Positions 26,483-36,634 are shown, counted from the stretch's first letter. The stretch is DNA of 64,000 nucleotides from Kriegella sp963975415 (GCF_963975415.1 NZ_CAXBGN010000001.1:806001-870000); one strand, 5' to 3'. The notes: a model not told the origin generated them from the sequence alone. Numbers and translations are program-made.

Positions 26483-28024
26483 TTACTTTTTGGCATCGTT
26501 CAAAAGCGCCAGAAGTTCTTCCACTACCTCAGGATGTTCCTCATAGCGGTTGTTGGTTTCTTGCGGGTCTTCCTCCAAATTGTACAAGGTTGCGTTCGGT
26601 TGCCCTTCTTCCTGTGCTATCAAATCAGGTTTACTAAAGCCTCCCGACCCCAACGAAGTGGTAAGTTTCCACGGTCCTTTCCGGATTGCAAAAAAACCAT
26701 TAAGAGAATGATGCACCGTGTAATCACGGATCTGTTTTTGTGCCTTTTCGGTAAGTGCAGGCAACATATTATAGCTATCCTCACCAGCACCTGTGGGTAA
26801 ATCTTTCTCGACAATACTTGATACAGTCGCCAGTAAATCGGTCGTACATGTCACTTGATCGGAAACGCTCCCTGCCTTTATTTTTCCTGGCCAGCGAACA
26901 ATAAAGGGGATGCGATGACCACCCTCGTAGATATCGGCTTTCTGGCCTCGATAAATATAATTAGCCCGGTGTGCATACTGTTCTTTGTCTTCCTTGGTCC
27001 AATTCGACCCATTATCGGAAGTGACAATAATCAAGGTGTTTTCGGCCTGACCCGATTGTTCTAAAGCTGTGAGAACCTTGCCCACGGTATTATCTACCAA
27101 GGTGACAAAATCGCCATAACGTCCTGCCTGCGATTTTCCATTTACCTCAGCATTAGGTAACCACGGGGTATGCGGTGCGGTTAAAGGAAAATAAAGAAAA
27201 AACGGTTCTTTTGCTGTTTTTTGCTTCTCTATAAAATCAGTGGCCTTATCTGTCAAATGTTCGAGCACATTATAAAAATCAAAACTTGGCGCAACTTCTC
27301 CCGCGCGCCAAAAAACGCCTCTTCCATCCTTAGCCTGACTTTTACCTGTAGTATAGGCGGTTGGCAATTCGGTCGCCATTTCATTCTCAAGATAAAGGTA
27401 TGGTGTCATATCCAATGAAGAAGGAATGATATACGAATAATCAAAACCTACGGTATTCGGACCGCTCACCGGCTTGCTAAAGTCGACATTACTGTCAGCA
27501 TATTTTTCAAAAACCCTATCCCATTCATATTTCTCAATGGGCATTTCCGGATTTTTAGAGTGCCATCCCAAGCCCAAATGCCACTTTCCGATACAGGCAG
27601 TTTGATAGCCGTTATCGCTGAGAAATGAAGCGACCGTTGTGCGATCTTCTTCAATAAGTGGTGGATCATAGCCCCATAACACGCCTTCTTTCAAACGACT
27701 GCGCCACGCATAGCGCCCTGTTAAAATACCATATCGCGTCGGGGTGCAAACCGCTGAATTGGAATGTGCATCGGTAAAGTACATACCTTCTTCAATAATC
27801 TTATCCATATTAGGAGTTTGAATACCCGATTTTGGATTGAGCGCCGATAAATCGCCGTACCCCATATCATCAGCTAAAATATAGACGATGTTAGGTTTGT
27901 CGACCTCCTGAATAGTTTCATTTGCTTGCTTTGAAGTTTTCGAGCCACAGGAAGCCATCACGAGCGACGCCCAAACGGCTATTGGTATTCTTTTAAGTCC
28001 GCCACGGACCAAGCTACAGTTCAT
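26483..28024 (-). CDS. Lipoprotein sulfatase (S1 family, Cys-type)
   Basis: 513 residues with lipobox VMASC (C26). The formylglycine signature is CTPTR (93-97), preceded by LADDMGYGDLSALNPKSG and followed by GKWHLGLGW. It is similar to the sulfatase downstream of it (24838-26412) over the full length, including the FDYxFGD/FDYSYII region and the AGEDSYNMLPAL motif. It follows susD by 46 nt, so it belongs to the SusC/SusD transcript. Confidence 0.94.
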   Translation of the reverse strand: MNCSLVRGGLKRIPIAVWASLVMASCGSKTSKQANETIQEVDKPNIVYILADDMGYGDLSALNPKSGIQTPNMDKIIEEGMYFTDAHSNSAVCTPTRYGILTGRYAWRSRLKEGVLWGYDPPLIEEDRTTVASFLSDNGYQTACIGKWHLGLGWHSKNPEMPIEKYEWDRVFEKYADSNVDFSKPVSGPNTVGFDYSYIIPSSLDMTPYLYLENEMATELPTAYTTGKSQAKDGRGVFWRAGEVAPSFDFYNVLEHLTDKATDFIEKQKTAKEPFFLYFPLTAPHTPWLPNAEVNGKSQAGRYGDFVTLVDNTVGKVLTALEQSGQAENTLIIVTSDNGSNWTKEDKEQYAHRANYIYRGQKADIYEGGHRIPFIVRWPGKIKAGSVSDQVTCTTDLLATVSSIVEKDLPTGAGEDSYNMLPALTEKAQKQIRDYTVHHSLNGFFAIRKGPWKLTTSLGSGGFSKPDLIAQEEGQPNATLYNLEEDPQETNNRYEEHPEVVEELLALLNDAKK

Positions 28025-28070
28025 ACCTAAAGTGTTTCAGTTTTTATAATTCAAGTTTGACCGAAGAGAA

Positions 28071-29576
28071 CTAGTACCCCGGATTTTGTTCCTGAATATT
28101 GGCATTATTCGAAAACTCGACCAATGGAATCGGATATAAGAAATACGGTTTTCCTGTGATAGGGTGTGATATTAACCGATTTGAGGGAAATGTGAGTTCA
28201 CCCTTAATATCCATCTGAAATTGGATACGTTCCTCTAGAATGCCCCATCTGTTCAAATCAAAGTAGCGCTTGGTCTCGAATGCCATCTCTACCCTTCTTT
28301 CTTTTCTTATGGCCATTCTAAATGCTTCTTGTGAAGTAAGGGTGGTAGCATCATGTGCGGGAAGCCCTGCATTCAGTCGAATTTCATTTAATAGACCGAA
28401 GGCCTCTCCGCCAGAAATATACCCAACTTCATTCAACGCTTCGGCCCGCATCAACAGCACATCGGCATATCGGATAATCGGATAGTTCCAGGTGCTTTGG
28501 CCTGGTGGTTGATCAACCTCGTTCAAATATTTATTTACAAACAGAAGGCTTCCTTTGGGTTGGTCGGGAAACAGAAAATTATCAATACCATAATCTGCGA
28601 GGGTTACCTCAAACCTGTTATCCCCGTCTTCATATTCTTGAACAATTCCATTACCGGAAGATAAGCTACCCCCTTCACCATTCAAACGATCATCGGTAGG
28701 CAAGGTCGCCGCTCCTCCTTGCATTGCTTCTGGAGCAAACGTATTTCTTAAATTGGTCGTGGTCGCACCGGTTTCGCCACCGTACTGCACCTCAAAAATT
28801 GAACCCGGACCATTTTCATTAGATCCATTAAAGTTATCTGCATAGTTTTCTAGCAACCTACCTTTTCCTATGATGTCTTCGGTGTTGGTTACCGCCGCGC
28901 TCCACTCTTCCAACTCTAGGTTTACGGTCGCCAACAATGCCATGGCCGCATATTTTGTTGCCCTACCTTCTTCTTTTCCACTACCACCTGTATAAGCTGT
29001 CGGCAACAGGGTTATGGCTTCATTCAAATCCAATTTTATTTGGGCATAGACTTCTTCAATTGAAGACCTTGGCAATTCTGCATCAGAGGGTATTTTAATT
29101 TCTTCGATTATTAAGGGAACCCCACCATAGAATCTTACCAAATGAAAATAATAAAAAGCCCTCATGAACTTGCACTGACCCTCAATTAATGATTTCATCT
29201 CTGCACTTGAGAACTCGTCTATGGTAGACATACGCTCTAAAACCGTATTTGCCCTGGTAATACCCTGATAATGATTCTGCCAAGTTGTCTGTATAAGCCC
29301 GAATGATTCATCAATATTGAAAATATCCGATTCGGTTTCTTTACGCCAGGTCCATCCATCGTCACTTGAACGACCTGCCAATTGTACCATCGTATTTTGA
29401 AAAATAGGCTGTAATGGCTCATAAACACCGTTAACGCCAGTAATAAGACCCTCTTCAGTCGATAAAAGTTGCTCTAAAGCTACCTGACCTTCCGGCTCCG
29501 GGTCTAAAATATTGCTACAGCTGATTGAATAGACGCCTATTAAAAGTAGTCCTATATATTTTATATAATTTTTCAT
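28071..29576 (-). CDS. SusD/RagB-family outer-membrane glycan-binding lipoprotein
   Basis: 501 residues with lipobox SISC (C20) and the family opening NILDPEPEGQV. SusD-typical stretches are ANTVLERM, CKFMRAFYYFHLVRFYGGVPL, YPIIRYADVLLMRAEALNEVG and RRVEMAFETKRYFDLNRWG. It forms a lid on the SusC transporter and captures oligosaccharide at the cell surface. It starts 16 nt after the susC stop and is followed by three sulfatases, so the ligand is probably sulfated. Confidence 0.96.
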   Translation of the reverse strand: MKNYIKYIGLLLIGVYSISCSNILDPEPEGQVALEQLLSTEEGLITGVNGVYEPLQPIFQNTMVQLAGRSSDDGWTWRKETESDIFNIDESFGLIQTTWQNHYQGITRANTVLERMSTIDEFSSAEMKSLIEGQCKFMRAFYYFHLVRFYGGVPLIIEEIKIPSDAELPRSSIEEVYAQIKLDLNEAITLLPTAYTGGSGKEEGRATKYAAMALLATVNLELEEWSAAVTNTEDIIGKGRLLENYADNFNGSNENGPGSIFEVQYGGETGATTTNLRNTFAPEAMQGGAATLPTDDRLNGEGGSLSSGNGIVQEYEDGDNRFEVTLADYGIDNFLFPDQPKGSLLFVNKYLNEVDQPPGQSTWNYPIIRYADVLLMRAEALNEVGYISGGEAFGLLNEIRLNAGLPAHDATTLTSQEAFRMAIRKERRVEMAFETKRYFDLNRWGILEERIQFQMDIKGELTFPSNRLISHPITGKPYFLYPIPLVEFSNNANIQEQNPGY

Positions 29577-29592
29577 TTTATCCGTATTTAAT

Positions 29593-32500
29593 TTAAAAAC
29601 TTACTTTAACCCCTAAATTATATTGCCTTGTATTCGGATAAGGCGTATAATCTATTCCTGCCGATAGTAGGCTTTCCCTACTGGAAGCTTCTGGATCTAA
29701 ACCGGTATATTTGGTAAAGGTCAAAAGATTGGTTCCCGAAAAAGTAAATTGTGCACTTTCTATAAAAGAGTTGTCAAAAATTTTGCTGGGCAGATCATAG
29801 GTCAGCGCCACGTTTTTCAATCTTAAAAAACTGGCATCTTCAAGAAATCGTGTAGATACCAAAGTAGCCAAAGTTGTGGTAGTACCCCCTTGTGAGGGCC
29901 GTGGCACTTCAGATGGATTATCAGGAGTCCAAAAATCAGAGGCTTCGGCAAAATTCTGTACAAAAGGAACTCCTCTCGAAAACAAGTTTCTAGCAGTATT
30001 ATACAACTCGTTTCCTGTTGCAAAATTCATAAAGACCGATAGCGACAAATTTTTATAGGAAAAGGTATTGTCAAGACCTCCAATAAGTTTCGGATGCGGA
30101 TTACCTACAAAAGTTCGGTCACCTGCATCTAGCACACCATTCTCATTAATATCTTTATACCTCGGATCTCCAGGTACGGCGTTGAACCAAGTGGCAGCTT
30201 CGGCTTCTTCGCCCAACTGCCAAACTCCGTCATAAATATACATATTGAAAGCCCCAACAGGATTTCCAGCAACCGTTAAGTTGGAAGGAAGATTCGATAA
30301 TGGAATATTTTGTCCTGGTATTTCTAAAGGCTCCCCTGCCGAATTCGTTCCAATATCCAACACTTCATTTTTATTGTAGGCAATGTTAAAATCCGTAGTC
30401 CAAGTAAAATTTCCGACCAAATTTCTAGAAGAAATTGCAAACTCGATGCCCGAATTCTGTACCGATCCAATATTGACAATAGGGGCATTGGGCACTCCTG
30501 CAGTCAAGGGTATCGGGTTTTGTATCAACAAGTCTTCCGATTTTTTATCATAGTAGTCAATGGTACCACTGACCCTACTTTTAAATAATGCGAAATCAAT
30601 ACCAATATCTAGTTGTTTATTCGCTTCCCATTGCAACGAAGGGTTGCCGATATTAGACGCCGAGTTACCAACGACCACAGTATTGCCGTATACGTAAGGA
30701 GTAGGCGCTGCCTTGGTGATAAATTCGAAGTTTCCAATATTTTGATTTCCAGTAAGACCGTAACTAACCCTGAGTTTTAAGTCGTTCAAAATAGTACTAT
30801 TCTTTAAAAAGTTTTCTTGTGAAACTCTCCAAGCGACCGATGCGGAAGGAAAAGTACCATAGCGTTTATCGGGTCCGAAACGGGAAGAACCATCCCTTCG
30901 AACGGTGGCCGTCAACAAGTATTTATTGTCATATCCATAATTTAGACGAGCAAATGAAGAAGCCAAACCTCCTTTTACATTACTACCAGTGCTATTAAAA
31001 CTGGTTTGATTCGATAGCTGGTTTAAGGAATTGTCGATGGTTCCCGTACCTGATGCCGCTGTTCTGCGCAATAAAAATTGCTGGGCAGAAACACCGACCA
31101 ACAACTTTAGGCTTTGTTTGTTGAAATCCTTTGAATAGTCTAAAGTGGCATCGGCCACCCAATTGGTATCGTTATTATTAGTTACCGTTACCGAACCTTG
31201 ATTATTGATCATTCGCCCTATTTGGTAAATAGGGTTATAACTATACCCTTCTATACGTACCAAATCACCACCCACATTGGTATTTAGAAATAGGCCATCA
31301 ATAAGTTTTATGTTTGCCTGAAAGTTACCGAGCAACCTGGTGGTATTCCGCTCTTGGGTAGGCAAAAGCAAAGGAACCAATGGGTTTTGATTGGCGCCAA
31401 AATAAGGGGCCGATGCCGTATTGATATTGGTTAGCTCTCCATTTTCATCGTACGCCGGAGTATAACTGTGCTGATAGGCAAACCCCCGAAAACCTGTTGA
31501 CCCCCAATTATCACCATCTGAATAATTCTCAGGTTGATAACTGCCCGTAATATTCGTACTTATTTTAAGCCAATCGTTTACCTGGGTGCTCAAATTGGTG
31601 CGTAACGAATAGGTTTTAAGATCTGTATTCAACAAGGTTCCCGTTCTGTTCTGATAAGATGCAGATGCCGAGTACTGGGTATTCTCTGTACCACCAGAGT
31701 AGTTGATATTGTGAATTTGACGAATTCCCGTTCGCGTACCCAAATCTTGCCAATCGGTATCAAGCTGCCAGACAGGGTTGGTCGGATCATCATAAACGGC
31801 CGTACTTCTATTGGAATTCTTAAACGCTTCCACAAAAAGCAGCCGTTGTTGTTCCGTACTCATCACATCATAGCGTTCCGATATATGCTCAACACTTAAG
31901 TCTGAGCTGTATGTCAATTGAGGTTTGCCGACTTTGCCCTTTTTCGTTGTAATAATGACTACTCCATTGGCCGCACGAGCTCCGTAAATAGCAGTTGCCG
32001 AGGCATCTTTTAAAATGTCGATAGAGGCTATATCTTTGGGGTTTATCGTAGAAAAACTTGCACTTATCAAAGGAACCCCATCGACAACGATCAAGGGATC
32101 ATTGCTTCCGGTTACTGAACCGACCCCGCGAATGGCTATTTGAAATTTGCCATCTAAATCACCGCCGGACTGTCGTATTTGAACTCCACTACTTCGTCCT
32201 TGTAGTGCATCGGAAAAGTTAGCGGTCGGCCTGCTCTGTAATTTTTCTTCTGAAATGTTGGAAACCGCTCCAGTAATATCAGACTTTTTCTGAACACCAT
32301 AACCTACTACTACTACTTCATCAAGACCTGCTGCACTTTCCAGCAGTTGTACATTTACATTAGTTTGTCCGTTTAGCGGGACTTCTTTGGTAGAAAATCC
32401 GATATAGGAAACTACCAAGGTAACATTATCACCTAAAAGTTCTATCGAAAAATTCCCATCGAAATCTGCGGTAACCCCATTGGTGGTTCCTTTTTCTACT

Positions 32501-32976
32501 ATGTTGGCACCAGGTAACGGAGTACCTTTATCGTCGGTTACTTGACCCGTTACCATAGTTTGTAGGTCAATTAAAACAGGTGCAATCTTATCATTATTTG
32601 GAGGTGGAGGGGCAATACGTTCTTTTAAAAATATTTGGTTGTCTACCACCTTATGAACCGTCTTCGTATCTGTAAAAATGCGATCTAAAATAGCTGTAAC
32701 CAGTTCTTGGTTTGCCTTAACGCTTACTTTGCGTTTTAAGTCTACTTGTTTTATCTGATACACAAAGTGAAAATCAGTCTTGCTTTCAATTTCATCGATG
32801 AGCCTTTCTACCGATATATCGTTCAAATTCAACGTTACTTTGGTACGTTGGGCATTTGAGGTGTTCGCCTGCATAGTCAGCAGTACCGTGAACATGAACA
32901 ACATACTAAGTTTCATCTTTAAGCTTGGTTTAAATATCCCATGGAAGCTCCTTTCTTGGTGAAGAAGTTTTTTCAT
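29593..32976 (-). CDS. SusC/RagA-family TonB-linked outer-membrane transporter with STN signalling domain
   Basis: 1127 residues. In order: signal sequence (about 21-43), secretin/TonB N-terminal (STN) domain (about 60-118), carboxypeptidase-regulatory-like domain (142-213; GQVTDDKGTPLPGANIVEKG), TonB box (LDEVVVVGYG, 218-227), plug (about 230-340) and a 22-stranded barrel ending in LGVKVSF. It imports oligosaccharides bound by SusD. The STN domain contacts a FecR anti-sigma factor in the periplasm, and a FecR gene and an ECF sigma gene lie just upstream, so transport and signalling are coupled. The leader carries a hairpin (33027-33058). Confidence 0.96.
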   Translation of the reverse strand: MKKLLHQERSFHGIFKPSLKMKLSMLFMFTVLLTMQANTSNAQRTKVTLNLNDISVERLIDEIESKTDFHFVYQIKQVDLKRKVSVKANQELVTAILDRIFTDTKTVHKVVDNQIFLKERIAPPPPNNDKIAPVLIDLQTMVTGQVTDDKGTPLPGANIVEKGTTNGVTADFDGNFSIELLGDNVTLVVSYIGFSTKEVPLNGQTNVNVQLLESAAGLDEVVVVGYGVQKKSDITGAVSNISEEKLQSRPTANFSDALQGRSSGVQIRQSGGDLDGKFQIAIRGVGSVTGSNDPLIVVDGVPLISASFSTINPKDIASIDILKDASATAIYGARAANGVVIITTKKGKVGKPQLTYSSDLSVEHISERYDVMSTEQQRLLFVEAFKNSNRSTAVYDDPTNPVWQLDTDWQDLGTRTGIRQIHNINYSGGTENTQYSASASYQNRTGTLLNTDLKTYSLRTNLSTQVNDWLKISTNITGSYQPENYSDGDNWGSTGFRGFAYQHSYTPAYDENGELTNINTASAPYFGANQNPLVPLLLPTQERNTTRLLGNFQANIKLIDGLFLNTNVGGDLVRIEGYSYNPIYQIGRMINNQGSVTVTNNNDTNWVADATLDYSKDFNKQSLKLLVGVSAQQFLLRRTAASGTGTIDNSLNQLSNQTSFNSTGSNVKGGLASSFARLNYGYDNKYLLTATVRRDGSSRFGPDKRYGTFPSASVAWRVSQENFLKNSTILNDLKLRVSYGLTGNQNIGNFEFITKAAPTPYVYGNTVVVGNSASNIGNPSLQWEANKQLDIGIDFALFKSRVSGTIDYYDKKSEDLLIQNPIPLTAGVPNAPIVNIGSVQNSGIEFAISSRNLVGNFTWTTDFNIAYNKNEVLDIGTNSAGEPLEIPGQNIPLSNLPSNLTVAGNPVGAFNMYIYDGVWQLGEEAEAATWFNAVPGDPRYKDINENGVLDAGDRTFVGNPHPKLIGGLDNTFSYKNLSLSVFMNFATGNELYNTARNLFSRGVPFVQNFAEASDFWTPDNPSEVPRPSQGGTTTTLATLVSTRFLEDASFLRLKNVALTYDLPSKIFDNSFIESAQFTFSGTNLLTFTKYTGLDPEASSRESLLSAGIDYTPYPNTRQYNLGVKVSF

Positions 32977-33026
32977 ATTTTTATAGTGTTTAAGTGTGGT
33001 TACTCAATTAGTTTAATCACTAGTGG

Positions 33027-33058
33027 AAATCGGGAAATGGTGACGCATTTTCCGATTT
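33027..33058 (-). promoter_or_regulatory. Inverted repeat in the susC leader
   Basis: 13-nt arms (33027-33039 and 33046-33058, AAATCGG...ATG type) with one mismatch and a 6-nt loop. It lies 50 nt before the susC ATG and just inside the predicted transcript 5' end. No U-tract follows on the susC strand, so an mRNA-stabilising or protein-binding role is more likely than termination. Confidence 0.6.
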
Positions 33059-33067
33059 TTTGTATAT

Positions 33068-33075
33068 CAAAGTTA
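33068..33075 (-). promoter_or_regulatory. Candidate -7 element for the susC-susD-sulfatase transcript
   Basis: On the minus strand TAACTTTG matches the Bacteroidota -7 consensus TAnnTTTG. Predicted start is near 33060, giving a leader of about 85 nt. No good -33 TTTG lies 19-21 nt further upstream, so either the promoter depends on an activator or the ECF factor, or the match is fortuitous. Confidence 0.4.
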
Positions 33076-33133
33076 GAAAGTGATCATCGGTCTATCGACC
33101 TCTTTATTTGACGCTTATTTCATAGGCATTATT

Positions 33134-34300
33134 TTAATTTACTATTATTTTTTTATCATTAATTATGGTGAAATCAATATCATAGGCCCCTTTGAAATAT
33201 TCCAGTATTTTGCCAATGGGCATATCATCAAAACTGGCATTGAATTCAACAGAAGACAACTTCGAATTCTCATTGATGATGGTTACATCATATTGTCGTT
33301 CCAATTTTTTTAGAATATTTTCAAATGTCATATTTCTAAACACCAATTCACCCTGCACCCAAGAAGTGTAAATACTTGTGATTACAGGCTCGGTGGTTAT
33401 ATCTTTTTCTGTGTTGTCATAGCTTCCCCTAGTACCCGGAGTCAACACTGTTGGTCCCGAAGAATCAGCTGTTTCACCACCAATATAAAGACCTACCGAA
33501 CCTTCGACCAAAACAACTTCTTTCACTTTGTCCTCTGGATAGGCATTTACATTGAATTTCGTTCCGAAGACTTTTATATGTAAATCATCGGCATTTATTA
33601 TAAAAGGATGTTCGGCATCTTCTGCTACTTCCAAGAAAGCTTCTCCCGTCAAAAAAACCGTACGATCTTTTCCCTTTAAAAATTTAACCGGGTATTTTAA
33701 TGACGAGCCAGCATTCAAATAAGCTATCGTACTATCGGAAAGTTGCAGTTTAAAGTGCTTTCCATAAGGTACTTTGAGGGTATTATATGCCAATTTTTCG
33801 GGAAGATTATTATCTTTAGTACCGTATACCAACTGACTTCCCTTTTGGTTACCTACCACATTTCCTAAGGCATCACGAACCTCAGAGGTGCCATCTTCAG
33901 AAATCACCTTAATATTCCCATCCTCAAGCTCTAACGTTATAAAGTTTGATGCGGGCATCGATGGCTCGACAGTGACTTCTTTCTCCGTTTGTTGATGAAC
34001 AATATATCCTAGTCCCACAGAGAAAACAATTATGGCCGCGTATTTAAGAACGTTTGCTAACTTATATCTACCTAAAAGACGTTTGTCTTGTCTGATCTTA
34101 TGCAATAAAAGCTCTTTTGATTTTTTAGTATCGTATGCTTTCATAGTGTGGTCGATGACATAATTGATCTCTACAAAATCGTTAAAAACCTTCTCATTAT
34201 CGGGCTCCGCCAACCATAACTGCAGTTCATCCCACTCGGCTGCGGAAATAGAAGCGGTCACATATTTAACGATTAATTTCTGAATTTTTTTCGCCCTCAT
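33134..34300 (-). CDS. FecR-family anti-sigma / signal-transducing inner-membrane protein
   Basis: 388 residues: cytosolic N-terminal sigma-binding region (DUF4880-like, EWDELQLWL), one membrane segment (about 86-102), periplasmic FecR domain (about 165-270; KVPYGKHFKLQLSDSTIAYLNAGSSL, LTGEAFLEVAED, VFGTKFNVNAY) and a C-terminal DUF4974 domain (about 315-388) that contacts the STN domain of SusC. It should hold or release the ECF sigma factor encoded divergently 111 nt away. In most loci sigma and fecR run the same way; here they diverge. Confidence 0.95.
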   Translation of the reverse strand: MRAKKIQKLIVKYVTASISAAEWDELQLWLAEPDNEKVFNDFVEINYVIDHTMKAYDTKKSKELLLHKIRQDKRLLGRYKLANVLKYAAIIVFSVGLGYIVHQQTEKEVTVEPSMPASNFITLELEDGNIKVISEDGTSEVRDALGNVVGNQKGSQLVYGTKDNNLPEKLAYNTLKVPYGKHFKLQLSDSTIAYLNAGSSLKYPVKFLKGKDRTVFLTGEAFLEVAEDAEHPFIINADDLHIKVFGTKFNVNAYPEDKVKEVVLVEGSVGLYIGGETADSSGPTVLTPGTRGSYDNTEKDITTEPVITSIYTSWVQGELVFRNMTFENILKKLERQYDVTIINENSKLSSVEFNASFDDMPIGKILEYFKGAYDIDFTIINDKKIIVN

Positions 34301-34411
34301 TCGTCACTCGGTTCACCTTTATACGAAGCCATTCTATGAAACCCTTATTTTTTTCACGATTTTTTTTCATATTTACCAAAAATTTTCACTAAATACTATG
34401 TAATAAACAAT

Positions 34412-35020
34412 ATGGAGAAGGATTTTTCAAATCACAAGACACTGATCAATGGCTTAAAAAAGGGAGATGAAAATGCTTATGCCTATTTGGTTGAAAAGTA
34501 CCATCATAACTTATGCGTATATGCAAACAGTTTGATTAGAGACGATTTAATTGCCGAAGATATTGTACAAAATGTATTGGTGCGCACCTGGGAAAAGAGA
34601 GGTAAATTAAAATCTGATTTTTCAATAAAAAACTATCTGTACAAATCGGTTCATAATGAGTTTGTAGACCAATACCGAAAGAACAAAGCCGTAATGGCCT
34701 TAGAAAAAAAATACATTGCCGCCCTTGATCTTGTCATAGACGAAAAGAATGAAAACCAGCTACAAAAAATGATGGTGCTCGTTACCGAAGCCATCGAGGA
34801 CTTGCCTCCAAAATGTCGTCAAATTTTTCTTCTCAGCAAAAAAGACGGTTTAACCAATATCGAAATAGCGAAACATCTTGATATTTCAAAAAAAACGATT
34901 GAGGCACAATTAACCAAAGCGTTTCGGTTTCTTCGAAAAAGATTAGGTCCCAAATTTGCAACTATAGTATTCTTTATAGGCCAACATGAATTTAGAAAAG
35001 ACTGTATTGCTAGAAATTAA
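34412..35020 (+). CDS. ECF-type RNA polymerase sigma-70 factor of the FecI/SusC-associated group
   Basis: 202 residues. Region 2 (LIAEDIVQNVLVRTWEKRGK, FSIKNYLYKSVHNEFVDQYR) and region 4 (LPPKCRQIFLLSKKDGLT, IEIAKHLDISKKTIEAQL) are intact. The family partners FecR proteins in Bacteroidota glycan-uptake loci and switches on its own susC when the substrate is sensed. The C-terminal 20 residues after the DNA-binding helix (ATIVFFIGQHEFRKD) are unusual. It is divergent from fecR, and no TAnnTTTG promoter was found in the 111-nt gap on either strand. Confidence 0.95.
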   Translation: MEKDFSNHKTLINGLKKGDENAYAYLVEKYHHNLCVYANSLIRDDLIAEDIVQNVLVRTWEKRGKLKSDFSIKNYLYKSVHNEFVDQYRKNKAVMALEKKYIAALDLVIDEKNENQLQKMMVLVTEAIEDLPPKCRQIFLLSKKDGLTNIEIAKHLDISKKTIEAQLTKAFRFLRKRLGPKFATIVFFIGQHEFRKDCIARN

Positions 35021-35040
35021 AAAAGTTACTTCGCTTTATA

Positions 35041-35694
35041 TTATACCGTTACCGCCTTGTTTAAATACCTTCGAAACGGAAGAATTTCTAGATAGGCTTT
35101 AATCACTTTTTTATTAAAATCAGGTTTCAACACCTCTTTCGTTGAAAATTCGGTGGCCACGGCAAACGTTTTATTTCGTAGTAAACCAATATGCGGATGA
35201 TCACTGTGGTATCCCTTCGGAGCATTGGTCAGTTTCGCATCTTCATATAGTGCTCCAAACATATTCGTAAATGACTTTTTAGCCAAAATTCCTTTTAGTT
35301 TTTCTCCATCGTAATCTATGGCATCTCGAACACTTCGCAATCGTTTGGAATCTGGCCGCCATAGCCCTCCGGCAAATATCGACCGTTCGATACCAATTTC
35401 AATATAAAAGTCTCCAGTATTGGGGCGCTTGTCCAATCCCGCACCGAAATGATTTTTATAAATGGGTTTATTCGGGTGAAACATTAGATTATTATTGATG
35501 CGATTGATACCCTTTTTCCCTGGCGTATCATAATATTCATCGTCAAGGGCCGCCAATTCTGTATTTAATACATCGAGCCAAGCGATAAAATCATTCCGGA
35601 CCTCGGTGTACCATTTTCGGTTGGCATCCATCCACTCTTTATTGTTATTGTTTTCGAGTTCTTTAAGAAAAGTAACAAGGTTTTTGAAATTCAT
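35041..35694 (-). CDS. DUF2461 domain-containing protein
   Basis: 217 residues from ATG 35694, which matches the family start (NFKNLVTFLKELENNNNKEW); a longer frame from 35742 adds unrelated residues. Typical DUF2461 segments are MFHPNKPIYKNHFGAGLD, GDFYIEIG, FAGGLWRPDSKRLRSVR and APKGYHSDHPHIGLLR. Cytosolic, function unknown. Convergent with the sigma factor, 20 nt apart and without a terminator. Confidence 0.88.
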   Translation of the reverse strand: MNFKNLVTFLKELENNNNKEWMDANRKWYTEVRNDFIAWLDVLNTELAALDDEYYDTPGKKGINRINNNLMFHPNKPIYKNHFGAGLDKRPNTGDFYIEIGIERSIFAGGLWRPDSKRLRSVRDAIDYDGEKLKGILAKKSFTNMFGALYEDAKLTNAPKGYHSDHPHIGLLRNKTFAVATEFSTKEVLKPDFNKKVIKAYLEILPFRRYLNKAVTV

Positions 35695-35830
35695 TCCGTA
35701 AAAAAGTTTATGATTGAAGTCTTCGTGAACAAAGTGAAGCAATCAGTTTATTGTAGTCACTTTAGAAGTAATGCATGCTCTAGATTGAACGAAATTCAAC
35801 AGATCGCTTCGTACCTCGCGAATACAGAAA

Positions 35831-36634
35831 TTAAAACCGATTGTCTCCCCCAATAATATCGCCGAGTCCTCCTAAAATACTGCCTTCACCCTTGTCTTTT
35901 CCGCCTCTGGGTATCGAAGCTAAAACGCGACCCGCCAAGCGGCTAAACGGCAGCGATTGTATATAAACCGTTCCTGGACCGCGTAAGGTTGCAAAAAACA
36001 AGCCTTCACCCCCAAAAACCGTATTTTTTATACCACCGACGAACTCGATATCATAATCGACATCTTTAGTAAACCCGACAATACAGCCGGTATCGACCTT
36101 TAAGATCTCACCGACACCCAAAACCTTTTTTGCCATAGTACCCCCGGCATGAACAAATGCCATACCATCACCTTCAAGCTTTTGCATGATAAACCCTTCA
36201 CCTCCAAATAGTCCGCGCCCCAATCGTTTCGAAAATTCTATACCTACCGAAACCCCTTTGGCGGCACATAAAAAAGCATCTTTTTGACAGATAAACTTAC
36301 CCTCTTTTTCAGAAAGATCTATGGGTAAAATTTTTCCCGGATAGGGCGATGCAAAACTTACTTGTTTTTTTCCTTGACCAATATTCAAAAATGCGGTCAT
36401 GAACAGGCTCTCGCCTGTCAACAATCGTTTTCCCGCCGAAAACAGTTTGCCTAGAACACCCGTATCTTGATTGGATCCGTCACCGAAAATAGTATCCATC
36501 TTGATATCGGCATCCATCATCATAAAGCTACCTGCTTCGGCCACCACCGCCTCTTGAGGGTCGAGTTCGATTTCGACATATTGCATTTCTTCCCCGTAAA
36601 TCTCATAGTCTATTTCGTGTGCATTCATATTCAT
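35831..36634 (-). CDS. TIGR00266 / AIM24-family protein
   Basis: About 267 residues; ATG 36634 or 36628 (MNAHEIDYEIYG) is the start, since the longer frame begins with TTG. All-beta family with glycine-rich hairpins: EAGSFMMMD, QVSFASPYPGKILPIDL, LGRGLFGGEGFIMQKLEGDG, VFGGEGLFFATLRGPG and the Gly-rich tail GSILGGLGDIIGG. The family resembles the mitochondrial protein AIM24. Its bacterial role is unknown. Confidence 0.88.
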   Translation of the reverse strand: MNMNAHEIDYEIYGEEMQYVEIELDPQEAVVAEAGSFMMMDADIKMDTIFGDGSNQDTGVLGKLFSAGKRLLTGESLFMTAFLNIGQGKKQVSFASPYPGKILPIDLSEKEGKFICQKDAFLCAAKGVSVGIEFSKRLGRGLFGGEGFIMQKLEGDGMAFVHAGGTMAKKVLGVGEILKVDTGCIVGFTKDVDYDIEFVGGIKNTVFGGEGLFFATLRGPGTVYIQSLPFSRLAGRVLASIPRGGKDKGEGSILGGLGDIIGGDNRF

